NCBI RefSeq assembly: GCF_900094625.1
Contig: NZ_FMAJ01000016.1
Span: 22,013 to 86,012 of the forward strand
Length of the DNA: 64,000 bases
Source of the DNA: Rhizobium aethiopicum
GTDB lineage: Bacteria; Pseudomonadota; Alphaproteobacteria; Rhizobiales; Rhizobiaceae
Direction: 5' to 3'
Part shown: positions 23,566 through 32,826 of the stretch, piece by piece
Layout of the letters: each line of letters begins with the position of its first letter
Position numbering within the stretch: position 1 is the first letter of the stretch
Position numbers and translations under genes: made by a program
The notes under the pieces: generated by a model
Seen by the model: the letters and a program-made list of their open reading frames with translations, nothing else
The model's database searches: none
What the model was told of the DNA's origin: nothing

Positions 23566-26175
23566 CTACCAGATGAATGACGGGTCTGGCCCAAATTCGA
23601 GATGCACGGACTCGCCGGTGTAGCGTTCAAGCTTCTCGTTCAGCTGCTTTTCCATTTTGTCGAGCTTCTTCACGCCATTGGCCATATCCCACAGGCCAAG
23701 CGCTAGCCCGACGGCCGAGGCAACGAGGCCGGTGACCAGTCCGGCCGCGGCAAGGCCGGTTTTGGCGGCGCTGCTGAAGATGGTCACGACTTCCGGCGCC
23801 ACCGTTCCGAGTCCGGAAAAGGCACGGGACATGGCATTGGTCAGATAAAGCATCGCCTCGGAGAAACCGATGAGCGCGTTGCCGGTACCGGCAATGCCGC
23901 CGATTATTTCGAGCGCGCCCTTGGCGCGGTCGCCGGCCTTCATCGACCGCGACGCCGAATAGAAGCCGAGGCCGGCCATGGCGAGGCCGCCGGCCGCGCC
24001 GAGGATCTTGCCTGCCGCTTCCATCGTCTTCGGCGAGAAGTTCATCGAGATCCCCTTGCCCCAGCTGCCAGGCTGATTGCCGAAGGCGCTGAACGGTTTG
24101 CCGGCAACGTCGAGGTTCTTGCCGAGACCTTCCATCGTCATGCCGACGATCTGTGTCGCCGAGCCGACCGCAGCGGCGATATCGGCCGGCGTCCACTTGC
24201 CGCCGACACCGAGGCCGCGCGCCACCAGCACGCTCGACATCGTCAGCATCTGCACGGCGTGCATCAGACCGGCCTTGTACACTTCGGCATCGATGCCGGC
24301 AGGTGTCCGGGTCTGGCGCGGCAGATCGAGCGAATCCTTGAAGGAGGCAAGCGCATCGTCGAGCTTCATACCGCCGCGCATCATCCGCAGAACGCCGTCG
24401 ACGTCGCGTGCTATGTCCTGTGCCAGGTTCTGTTTCAGCGTCTCGCCGCCATCGGCCGGGCCGTTTTTGCTGATGAAATCCTCGGCGAAGGTGTTTGCCA
24501 ACTGGCTGATGGCGTCATTCGTTGCGCCGGGCACGAAGGTGTCATCCGGACCCGACAGCAGCGGCTCGAGATCGACACCCTGGCCGTCGCCGATATAATG
24601 TTCCTTGATGACGTTCGAGAAGGTGACGTTCGCGGCGTCGAGATGCGCGTCGATATAATCCTGGGGCAGGAGATCGACGAGCGTGTTGAGTTCGGAATAA
24701 TAATCCTTCAGGGCATCTTCGAAGCTCTTGCCGGCGCTCAGCGCCCGGTCGATCGCCTTGCCGCCGCCGATATCGATCAGATAGGCGTCTTCGATGTTGG
24801 TGAGCAGATCGGAATTCGCCGGGCGTTGCAGATATTCCTTCATGCCGCTCGCGAAGATATCCGAGAGATGCTGCTGCGTCGCCGGATCGGCCGTCAGCTT
24901 TTCGATCCGCGCATCGAGGTCCTTGCCGACGCGCTCGCCATCGGGCACGCTGTCGCCATACTGGTTCATATAGCCATTGAACTGCTGTTTGATCTCGATG
25001 AGATCGTAGAGCAGCGTCGCCTTCTGTTCCGGCGTCAGCTGGTCGAGGTGGTCCATGTTGTCGGGCGCGACGAAATCCCGGCTCACGTCCTTCACGGCGT
25101 CGCCGAGAATGCCGTATTTGAGTTCGTCGAGCTTCTTCAGCGTCGGCTCATAGGCGGTCGACGGAGCGTAGCCGCGCAGCAGCTTGCTTTCCAGGATGTC
25201 GTTCTCGTCGATCGGGCGCTCCACGACCGGCTCGATGGCATCCGAGCCCGACATGACAAGGTCCATCTTCTTGAGGCTCGATGTCAGATAGTCGCTGTCG
25301 ATATAGGGCAGATCGAGATTTTGGATGGTCTTGCTCCAGCCATTGTCCTTGGTGCCGAACATACGCTCGGCGATCCAGGCGTCGCCGCCGCTGCCGGCGA
25401 AGAAGCGTCCGTCACCTGAGCCGTTGGCGGCGATCTCCTTGCCGGCCAGCCCAGTGCCGACCATGATCATAGCCATGACGTCGTTGAAGGAATAGCTGGC
25501 GAGATTGCTGGAAGGCAGCGGCGAGAAATTCTTGTCCCAGTCCGGATTGGCCGGCATCTTCGAGACGAGGCTGGCGCTCATGACGAGCCCTTCCAGCGCG
25601 GTCTGCACCGCGTGACGGTAACCCCAGACTTCCTTGCCGCCGGGAGCGATCAGACGCGAGGTCAGGCGCTCCAGGTTGCCGGCGAGATCGCCAATGCCGA
25701 TTTCTCCCGCGCCAACCTTGTCGAGCAGCGGACCGAGAAGCGCCTTGACGTCGGCCTTGAACCTGTCGCGGACCTCGACGCTGTCTCCCCCGTAAAACTG
25801 GTTGGCCATCGCCTCGATGGTCGGGTTGAACAGGTGAGTGATATTATTGGGCACGGTGCTGCCGAATTCGGAAGCGGCAACCTTTTTCAAGCCGTCCAGG
25901 TCGATCTTGAGATCGTTGCCCGGGTCGGTTTCGGGCGTGCTCACCTTTGCATCGACCAGGATCGCGGTGGCGCCGCTTTTGCTCTGGGTAAATCCGACGA
26001 AGCCCCGCGCAGCGGAGATGTCGAGTGCCTGCCCGTTGCCGCTCGGCGCGATCTTGCGTATTTCGCCGGCGTCGATGGTTTTTGTCGATGCAGAACGGCC
26101 AGTCACGTCTTTCTGGCCGAGGTCCACGACCAGGGTTTCGACCTCTTTCGATCCGCTGCCAACACGTTCCAACAT
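23566..26175 (-). CDS. NopX/HrpF-type translocator, paralogue 2 (rearranged domains)
   Basis: 869 aa from the ATG at 26175, which has AGGAG upstream; an in-frame ATG at 26205 is possible. Order: polar start (1-85), block B near-identical to paralogue 1 (about 87-302), domain A-like (about 350-550, LTPEQKATLLYDLIEIKQQF), a B-like unit (about 590-720), then hydrophobic helices (GLAAAGLVTGLVASAVGLAL). In paralogue 1 domain A precedes B, so this protein appears to have gained a copied B block at its N-terminal side. Role is inferred from similarity to NopX/HrpF translocators. Confidence 0.78.
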   Translation of the reverse strand: MLERVGSGSKEVETLVVDLGQKDVTGRSASTKTIDAGEIRKIAPSGNGQALDISAARGFVGFTQSKSGATAILVDAKVSTPETDPGNDLKIDLDGLKKVAASEFGSTVPNNITHLFNPTIEAMANQFYGGDSVEVRDRFKADVKALLGPLLDKVGAGEIGIGDLAGNLERLTSRLIAPGGKEVWGYRHAVQTALEGLVMSASLVSKMPANPDWDKNFSPLPSSNLASYSFNDVMAMIMVGTGLAGKEIAANGSGDGRFFAGSGGDAWIAERMFGTKDNGWSKTIQNLDLPYIDSDYLTSSLKKMDLVMSGSDAIEPVVERPIDENDILESKLLRGYAPSTAYEPTLKKLDELKYGILGDAVKDVSRDFVAPDNMDHLDQLTPEQKATLLYDLIEIKQQFNGYMNQYGDSVPDGERVGKDLDARIEKLTADPATQQHLSDIFASGMKEYLQRPANSDLLTNIEDAYLIDIGGGKAIDRALSAGKSFEDALKDYYSELNTLVDLLPQDYIDAHLDAANVTFSNVIKEHYIGDGQGVDLEPLLSGPDDTFVPGATNDAISQLANTFAEDFISKNGPADGGETLKQNLAQDIARDVDGVLRMMRGGMKLDDALASFKDSLDLPRQTRTPAGIDAEVYKAGLMHAVQMLTMSSVLVARGLGVGGKWTPADIAAAVGSATQIVGMTMEGLGKNLDVAGKPFSAFGNQPGSWGKGISMNFSPKTMEAAGKILGAAGGLAMAGLGFYSASRSMKAGDRAKGALEIIGGIAGTGNALIGFSEAMLYLTNAMSRAFSGLGTVAPEVVTIFSSAAKTGLAAAGLVTGLVASAVGLALGLWDMANGVKKLDKMEKQLNEKLERYTGESVHLEFGPDPSFIW
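25270..25915. repeat. 646-bp shared block, copy in nopX paralogue 2
   Basis: Partner of 21629-22274: the same length, no indels and about 90% identity. Similarity stops sharply at both ends within coding sequence. Confidence 0.9.
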
Positions 26176-26496
26176 GATTTCGTCACTCCTGATCGACGGC
26201 CGCACCCTGAACGGAGGCCCGGAAAGCCTCGTTAGGTCAGAAGTTTTTCAGTGATATGACAAATGGGTGCTATCGGAGCGGCAAAATTGAACCATTGACC
26301 CCCACATAGCTTCCAAATTATACCGCAGTACAAATGCTGGTGACACCGCAGTCGCCAAGGTGCGGCGCAATAGAGCACGCTCCCGTAGGGAATGCGCTCA
26401 CGAGACAGATCGAAGTCGGTCCTCGGGCTCGGTTTTCAGACTGCATTGTCCGGCAAATCGGTATAAGCCGTCCTCTCGAACAAATCAGGGGACAAC

Positions 26497-26706
26497 ATGG
26501 AAACCGTGGAAATCAGCAGCCGCAGCGACTTCGGCCTTTGGGCAATTGAGCGGGCGCGGGAAATCATAACGTCCGAGGGAACTGCTTTTGCGATGGCCGC
26601 TCGCGATATGGACGACGAGGCGCTTGCAAACGCTGCAGCCGCGCTAGGCAAGGCCATCAGCGATGCGATGGTGGAAGTGTTTGACGGCCTGATAGATGAA
26701 TCGTGA
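26497..26706 (+). CDS. Small hypothetical protein
   Basis: 69 aa, acidic and alanine-rich, predicted helical (TAFAMAARDMDDEALANAAA). AGGGGA lies 6 bp before the ATG. No domain is recognised. It is the first gene beyond the secretion locus; a 6-bp inverted repeat CTGACC/GGTCAG follows at about 26728-26748. Confidence 0.5.
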   Translation: METVEISSRSDFGLWAIERAREIITSEGTAFAMAARDMDDEALANAAAALGKAISDAMVEVFDGLIDES

Positions 26707-26780
26707 TTGTGAAGAGACAGCGGGTCACTGACCGATAAAAATTGGTCAGCACCGTCCGGGCTCGCCGTCTTCCCCTCTCA

Positions 26781-26816
26781 TTGCAAACTGTCAGAAACTT
26801 GCATATATTTCTGACA
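26781..26816 (+). promoter_or_regulatory. Promoter overlapping a palindromic operator before the AbiEi-type gene
   Basis: TTGCAA (26781-26786), a 17-bp spacer and TATATT (26804-26809) form a good sigma-70 promoter. It overlaps a perfect inverted repeat, TGTCAGAAA (26789-26797) and TTTCTGACA (26808-26816) with a 10-bp centre. AbiEi antitoxins are known to repress their own operons by binding inverted repeats, so this is the likely autoregulatory operator. Confidence 0.75.
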
Positions 26817-26851
26817 AGAGAAATGCCATGCAAAAGCTGACATAGCAAATC

Positions 26852-27421
26852 ATGGGACATGCTGAACGACTGCCGGAAGGATCCGCGCTTTCGGCAAAGA
26901 GTTTTTTGCATCTCGGAAATCGAGCCGCCCTGGATCAGGCTCTGTCGCGCCTGGCCGAGCGTGGCGAGCTCGTCCGGGCGGGCCGTGGTATCTATATGCG
27001 GCCCGTCAAAAGTCGCTTTGGCAGTCGGCCGCCGACGGTCGAACAGGCCGTAGAGGCGGTGGCGCAGCAGCGCGGTGAGGTCATCGTCTCGAATGGCGCC
27101 GCCGCGGCAAATGCCCTGGGCCTGACCTCCCAGGTCCCGGTCCGCTCCGTCTACCTGACATCCGGCCGTAGCCGGACGATGACCCTTGGACAGCAGACGG
27201 TCGAGCTCAAGCACGTGCCGCGCTGGCAATTGGCCTTGGCCGATCGACCTGCTGGCGTGGCGGTCCGCGCACTTGCATGGCTTGGGCCGGAGAGGGCCGA
27301 TGAAGCACTGTCGCGGATCAAGCGAAAGCTGCCGCCGGAGGCGTTCGGCGAGCTGGTGGCGGCGGCTCCGCAGTTTCCGACCTGGCTTGCAAGAAGCGTA
27401 GGAAGGGCTGCGCATCGCTGA
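26852..27421 (+). CDS. AbiEi-type (DUF6088) type IV antitoxin
   Basis: 189 aa. The N-terminal winged helix (LDQALSRLAERGELVRAGRG then IYMRPVKSRFG) and the following AbiEi domain (VSNGAAAANALGLTSQVPVR, VYLTSGRSRTMTLG) identify the DUF6088/AbiEi family. These proteins neutralise AbiEii nucleotidyltransferase toxins and repress the operon. The cognate toxin gene follows directly but is broken, so this antitoxin is probably an orphan that may still bind the operator at 26789-26816. Confidence 0.85.
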   Translation: MGHAERLPEGSALSAKSFLHLGNRAALDQALSRLAERGELVRAGRGIYMRPVKSRFGSRPPTVEQAVEAVAQQRGEVIVSNGAAAANALGLTSQVPVRSVYLTSGRSRTMTLGQQTVELKHVPRWQLALADRPAGVAVRALAWLGPERADEALSRIKRKLPPEAFGELVAAAPQFPTWLARSVGRAAHR

Positions 27422-28428
27422 TCTATTCCTGAGCTTGTCAAAGATGACCGGCGCGAAGCCTTGGCTGTGGCAGCCGACCACAGCGGACGGCCCATTCATC
27501 TCCTCGAAAAGGATGTCTGGGTCGTCTGGACGCTGCAGACGCTCTTTTCGTCCAAGCTCGGTGAGCATCTCGTCTTCAAGGGCGGCACCTCGCTTTCGAA
27601 AGCCTACGGTGTCATCAAAAGGTTCTCCGAGGATGTCGACCTGACCTACGATATCCGCGCCCTGGCGCCGGACTGTTGGCGACAATGACGAAGCACTGCC
27701 GAAAACCCGCAGCGAGGAGAAACACTGGACCAGCGAGGTGCGAAAGCGGCTTCCGGTCTGGGTGGCGGGCTCGGTGGAGCCGGTTATGGCGCGTTGCGCG
27801 TTCAATCTCTTCCGGCGGCAATCCGCCTCGAGGACGATACGCTCTACCTCGACTATGAAGCGGTGAGCAGCGGATCCGGCTATGTCGCCCCGAGCGTCAT
27901 GCTCGAATTCGGAGCGCGTCGACCGGCGAGCCGGCCAGTATCCGCGATATCGACTGTGACGCGTCGGGCCAGGTTGATGGTGTCGAATTTCCGAAAGCGA
28001 GTCCCCGCGTCATGCACGCGGAGCGGACGTTCTGGGAGAAAGCGACCGCCATCCATGTCTTCTGCCTGCAGGAGCGCCTTCGCGGCGATCGTTTTGCCCG
28101 CCACTGGCATGATGTCGTCCGGCTGGACGATGCTGGTTTCGCCGACAAAGCATCCGCGGATCGGCAACTCGCCAATGCCGTGGCGAAACACAAATCCATG
28201 TTTTTTGCGGAAAAGGCGGCCGACCGCTCGCCCATCGACTACGCCGCAGCCGTCAACGGCAATCTGGTTCTGACGCCATCCGGAGAAGGTCTGCGTGCGC
28301 TCGGCGAGGATTACGTGCGCATGGTCGACGACGGCCTGCTGCTCGGCGATTCCGAGCCGTTCGAGCACCTGATCGAGCGATGCACGCAAATTCAGGCGCA
28401 TGCCAACAAAAGCGACGCGTCAAAATAA
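27418..28428 (+). pseudogene. Decayed AbiEii-type nucleotidyltransferase toxin
   Basis: Three frames must be combined. IPELVKDDRREAL and HLVFKGGTSLSKAYGVIKRF, with FSEDVDLTYD (nucleotidyltransferase GGTSL/DxD motifs), are in one frame. LRVQSLPAAIRLEDDTLYLD lies in another, and HAERTFWEKATAIHVFCLQE to the stop at 28428 is in a further register. At least three frameshifts and no clean start codon mean it cannot make the ~340-aa toxin. The catalytic motif itself is still legible. Confidence 0.85.
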
Positions 28429-28669
28429 GCAATTGCCGGCCCACAGCCGCACCTGCCCATTACTGTGAGTGCCCTGTCACCGACGCGGTTTGGCTTCGCG
28501 CCAATTATTAGGCGTTTGCTCGTGGCAGGCACCCTTGATGTGATGAGAGTGACCCGGTTATTCCGGCTCCGGCCTCGGCGAGGATGTGGCCAAATACCGC
28601 ACGGGCGCGGGTTCGTTTGAGGAAAGTTGCGCCACGTAAAACGAAGATCCGGTGTGTTTGCAGTGAAGG

Positions 28670-29111
28670 CATTCCAATTCCCAATTTCAATCTCGCCGGA
28701 AGCCCGAGCAAGCTCAAAATCGCTGACGCGAGAATCGACACGGATGTTCCACTTGCCGCAACGGCACGTTCTCGCGCCAAGTGCCATCCTCCCACTGGCG
28801 CGCCGCACGCTTGATTGGCTCTATTCCCGCAGGGGGGGTCGACAAGACGACGGTCACTTCTTGGCGTCCAGCGGATCGATGTCGCCTTTCATCAGGAAGG
28901 CCGCAATCTCGACAGGGCCAGCGCGCCCGGGCGTGACGATGATTTTTGCCATCGCCTTGTCTGAATGAAGATGCGTCGAAGCCGGCTGTGCTGCCGCAGC
29001 GATAGGCGCGCGGTGGCGGCGTGAATCGCCAAGTTGCCGCAACGGCCAGCACGAGGAACTCGACCAACGTCTCGGCGGCGAAATAGCGGAAGGTGCATTC
29101 CGGTAAACCAC
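28670..29111 (-). pseudogene. C-terminal remnant of a copper-resistance CopD/YcnJ-type protein
   Basis: Pieces in three minus-strand frames join as HLHSDKAMAKIIVTPGRAGP, then VTVVLSTPPAGIEPIKRAAR, then KWNIRVDSRVSDFELARASG. This order matches the periplasmic C-terminal domain of CopC-CopD fusion proteins. The membrane part is missing and two frameshifts are present. Not functional. Confidence 0.65.
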
Positions 29112-29159
29112 GGCGATCGAAACTTAAATCCGTCGCAATCTTCTCGACACTCACGTAGC

Positions 29160-29819
29160 ATGAGCCTCGCGAACAAACGCCGCCACGCCACTATGGCAAT
29201 TTCACTTCTCCTCCTCGGGATGCCGACTAACACGTTCGCCCATCCCCATATCTTCGTTGATGCGAAATTCGAGGCGGTCGCGGCGCCCGATGGAAGCCTC
29301 CAGGAGCTGCGCGACACATGGCAGTTCGATGAGGTGTTTTCGTCGTCAGTGCTGCTCGACTACGACAAGAACCGCAACAATGCCCTCGACCCTGCGGAAG
29401 TTGCTGCCGTCGCCAAAACAGTCCGGGAGTCGCTTGCGCAGTACAACTATTATATGAACATCACGATCAATGGGAAAACACTCGCGCTTGCGAAGCCGGA
29501 CATCCTGCATGGGACCTATGAGAACGGCTCCCTCACCCTGTCTTTCGCACAGAAGCCAATGGCCAAGACGCCGCTCAAAGGATTGATTGTTTTCGGCGTT
29601 TATGATCCGACACTCTATACTGCTCTCGATTTTGCCAGCGATGCCGATCTGAAAATCTCGGGCGAAGGCTTTAGCGGTTGCACTCACAAAGTCGTCAGGC
29701 CTGGCTCGAAAGAAATCCTTTCCGAAAATCAGGCGATGCTGACGACGATGTTCTTCAACGATCCAGTGGGCACAGACTACTCGCAGATTGTTGCGACCCG
29801 ATTGGAAGTGCGCTGTTAA
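29160..29819 (+). CDS. DUF1007 family exported protein
   Basis: 219 aa. An N-terminal signal peptide (ATMAISLLLLGMPTNTFA) is followed by HPHIFVDAKFEAV, the DUF1007 hallmark. The segment DYDKNRNNALDPAE resembles an EF-hand loop. DUF1007 proteins are periplasmic and often lie beside nickel/cobalt exporter or metal-handling genes, but here the neighbour is a copD remnant and no exporter is present. The ATG at 29160 is used; one at 29193 would also preserve the signal. Confidence 0.78.
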   Translation: MSLANKRRHATMAISLLLLGMPTNTFAHPHIFVDAKFEAVAAPDGSLQELRDTWQFDEVFSSSVLLDYDKNRNNALDPAEVAAVAKTVRESLAQYNYYMNITINGKTLALAKPDILHGTYENGSLTLSFAQKPMAKTPLKGLIVFGVYDPTLYTALDFASDADLKISGEGFSGCTHKVVRPGSKEILSENQAMLTTMFFNDPVGTDYSQIVATRLEVRC

Positions 29820-29920
29820 GGAGTGTCGAGGCATAATTGCGAACTATCGAACCTCGTTGTCGCCTCTGTCATGATGATCGATGTCATTCAGGTCTTTGTT
29901 TACATCACGGAGAGCACCAG

Positions 29921-30907
29921 ATGCGTTCCAGGCTCAACCTTTTGCTAGCAACGGGGTTGGTCATCCTGGCACCAATGCTGTCCGGATCAACTCCCGCACG
30001 TGCCGCGGGCAAGAGTTCGCCTTTCCCGGCTTGGATAGCAGACTACGTCGGCGACGGGAAAGGCCAGATCACGCGCGTGGTTCTGGAGCGGGCGCGGAGG
30101 TTATATCTGGAGAAGGTCGCGGAGGGAACGGTCAAGAACGCCTGTTACTTCGCAATGGATGCGACACGACCCAACGATCTGACAGTTGGCCGGTTCTACG
30201 TGATCTGCGAGGCGAAGCAGTCGTTTCGGGTGATCTCGGCAGGGCATGGTGGCGGCCTCAACCTCCCTGGCGTGGTCAACTTCTCCAACGGCCGGGAATG
30301 CGCTAAGAATTTTGGCAACGCGCTGGACTCAAACTTGACCGCCGGCGCGTATCTGACAAGCGAGATCAAGACCTCGTTCAAAGGCTATTATCTGGCGCCT
30401 TCTAACAGAGAGGCGGTTTTGACCCGCTCGTTTGTTCAATTCGATGGGATCGGCGATACCGCCAACGCCAGACAACGCGCCATCGGCGGGCATGCTGCGG
30501 CGCTCGTCTCTGGGATCTGCATGCAGAAAAAGCCGGAGAGCCCATATGCCGATCGGAAAGGCTATGTCCCTGTCGGGAAGTTGGTCACCTATGCGGGCGG
30601 GCGAAGCGACGGATGCACCAGCTGGTCGCCGGAAGAGACCCCGGAAGTCTTGTCGATGGTCAAGGATAATCCGACGACGCTCTATATCTACCCGGAGGCG
30701 CGCGACATCGCCGCGGTCGGCCGGGCAACGACATCGGGCAAGTCGCCAGTAAGCGCTGGATCATACTGGAACGCTACCTGCCTTGGCGAGATCGGCTCTC
30801 CGCAGTTCTGGCCGAAAGAGCGGCTGGAGCCGATCATCGCAAGATATAAGCAGGATCATCCAGCACCACCGCCGCGTCCAATTCCCCTCTGCCAAGCATC
30901 CAATTGA
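29921..30907 (+). CDS. Exported L,D-transpeptidase-like (YkuD_2) protein
   Basis: 328 aa from the ATG at 29921, chosen because it opens a clean signal peptide (LNLLLATGLVILAPMLSG, cleavage near ARAAG). The body carries YkuD_2-type motifs: ISAGHGGGLNLPGVVNFSN, a conserved His in RAIGGHAAALVSG, and the probable catalytic Cys in GGRSDGCTSWSP. Such enzymes act on peptidoglycan cross-links in the periplasm. The similarity is moderate and activity is inferred. Confidence 0.65.
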   Translation: MRSRLNLLLATGLVILAPMLSGSTPARAAGKSSPFPAWIADYVGDGKGQITRVVLERARRLYLEKVAEGTVKNACYFAMDATRPNDLTVGRFYVICEAKQSFRVISAGHGGGLNLPGVVNFSNGRECAKNFGNALDSNLTAGAYLTSEIKTSFKGYYLAPSNREAVLTRSFVQFDGIGDTANARQRAIGGHAAALVSGICMQKKPESPYADRKGYVPVGKLVTYAGGRSDGCTSWSPEETPEVLSMVKDNPTTLYIYPEARDIAAVGRATTSGKSPVSAGSYWNATCLGEIGSPQFWPKERLEPIIARYKQDHPAPPPRPIPLCQASN

Positions 30908-31159
30908 AAAGCGGGTGGCATCTGAGAAAACGATCGTCGTTTTGAATGTCACCTTTAGCTTTGACGACCAAAGTCCTCTGCGTATAACATTGCTGCAGCA
31001 GCCTCCTCGTCGCCGCCAATGCTTGGAGCACACTGAGATGGAACTCGCTCGTTCTATCCTGAATGCCGCGACACTCGCAACCTCGGGAACCACAGGCACA
31101 AACACGCACGAATTTTGCTTTTCCTCGCAGGGCAAAATTATTCTGGCAGGGTGCTGCTG

Positions 31160-32110
31160 GCGAGCGCCCGGCAGGAGAAGCTGGAAAGTGGCAAGGTCGT
31201 GCGCGTCGACAGCACGTCACCGCCGCACTGATCCATGAGCCGAGCGACCGTAGCCTATTATGGGACGCTGTCCGGGTGACGGTGCGGCTGTTGCAGCAGG
31301 CCGTGGCACTGGGTAGAGCCATCCCATGGCACGACCACCGCCGCGCGGCAAAGAAGCGGGCTCGAGCGATCGAATACCCGCGGCCGCCCCAAACGGATCA
31401 AGCACTACCGCGAACTGCTCAAGATCACGCGCACGACCTTGAGTTATCTGCAGCAGGCGAGTGAACAGTTGCCCCTGACGGCTGGCCCGGCCGGCGAACT
31501 GTGGCAGACCCAGCCCCGCCACTATAAGCTGCTGATCGACCGGATCATCGGCCAGACCGAACGGCGGGTCCTGGCCGGCGAGCCGGTGCCGGCTGGCGAG
31601 AAGCTGGTGAGCCTCTTCGAGCCGCATGCCGACATCATCGTCGAAGGCAGCCGCGACGTCGACTACGGCCACAAACTCAATCTGACCACCGGCAGAAGCG
31701 GACTGGTCCTCGACCTCGTCGTCGAAACCGGCAACCGGCAGACAGCAAGCGTTTGCTGCCGATGCTGGAACGCCACATCGCCTTTTATGGCCAGGCGCCG
31801 CATCAGGGCCGGCTATGCCAGCCGCGATAATTTGAGCCGAGCCAAAGCCTGCGGCATCCGCGACATGGCCTTCCACAAGAAGTGCGGCCTCAAGATCGAA
31901 GATATGGTCGGTAGCCGGGGTCTATCGCAAGCTCAGAAACTTCCGCGCCGGCATCGAGGCCGGCATCTCATGTTTGAAACGCGCTTGTGGCTTGGGGCGC
32001 TGCACCTGGCGTGGGCTCGACCACTTCAAGGCTTATGTCTGGTCATCGGTGGTCGCTTACAATCTCGCCCTCTTTGCCCGCCTCCGGCCGGATCGTCGGC
32101 GTTGGTGAGG
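31160..32110 (+). pseudogene. ISNCY-family transposase remnant
   Basis: The transposase is readable only by frame-switching: RQEKLESGKVVRVDST, LIHEPSDRSLLWDAVRV, KLVSLFEPHADIIVEGSRDV, DYGHKLNLTTGRSGL, DMAFHKKCGLKIEDMV and finally AGISCLKRACGLG with LDHFKAYVWSSVVAYNLALF. Several frameshifts and a missing 5' half show an old, inactive copy. No terminal repeats were located. Confidence 0.75.
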
Positions 32111-32214
32111 CGAACAATGCTGTCCGCGATGGCGAGGACGTTCTTCGACCGGTGGCCGATCCGTCAGCAGCCGATGCTCGGACGCTTCCAGCGCCTCTAT
32201 CCGCCGGTACTCCG

Positions 32215-32640
32215 TCATGTCGATTTACGATCCGAAAAATAAAGCATCCTTCCGTCGTCCCCATGGATGGGACTTAAATGCAAGCGGTTCCAGAACTGCT
32301 CCCCGTTCTTCTTATAATTCAAGATCTCGACGCTCACCTCCCGCTCGTCGGCGATGCAGCGCGAAGTTCGGCGACGGCGATCGGAGACGTCGCCGGGCCC
32401 TAAAGGAAACGACAATTCCGGCCCAGCACCTCTCCGGCGGCGCAACCGGTCAGCTCGAGGAATGATCTGTAGGCCAGCCCGATCGGCAGATCCGGCTTGC
32501 GCGCGTCATTGACGACCATCGGCATCCTATTCGTTCGAACGCGACCGCCGCAAGTTCTTTCCGGTCGGCCAAGGCTGCTTCTGACGATACCGAAGGTAAG
32601 TCTTTGTCAAATTGGGTCGTCATCCTTCCACGCTCAATAA
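32215..32640 (-). pseudogene. LOV/PAS sensor kinase remnant
   Basis: Minus-strand pieces spell DLPIGLAYRSFLELTGCAAG, LGRNCRF-type sequence with a frameshift, and REVSVEILNYKKNGEQFWNR with LHLSPIHGDDGRMLYF. This is the flavin-binding LOV core, GRNCRFLQ region included, of light-sensing HWE/His kinases. It stops at 32215 and no kinase domain follows, so it is a fragment. It lies divergently to the intact HWE kinase at 32827. Confidence 0.6.
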
Positions 32641-32826
32641 GAGGTCCGATAACGTCGCACGCCGTCTTTTTCCTAAAAGACGATCGACCGACTTGGCCTA
32701 TGCGGCAGGCTTCCCGACCAGCCCGTCCGGGAGTCACGGTTCGATGGCGTTGTCATTGCGCCTGTATGGGATGAGGTAAGGCAATTCCGCTTGCGCGACC
32801 GGAAGGATCAGGCGCAGAATAAAATC

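Noticed and set aside
20673..24196. Long alternative frames inside both nopX-like genes
   Set aside because: Same-strand shadows with biased Arg/His composition; the translocator frames explain the DNA.
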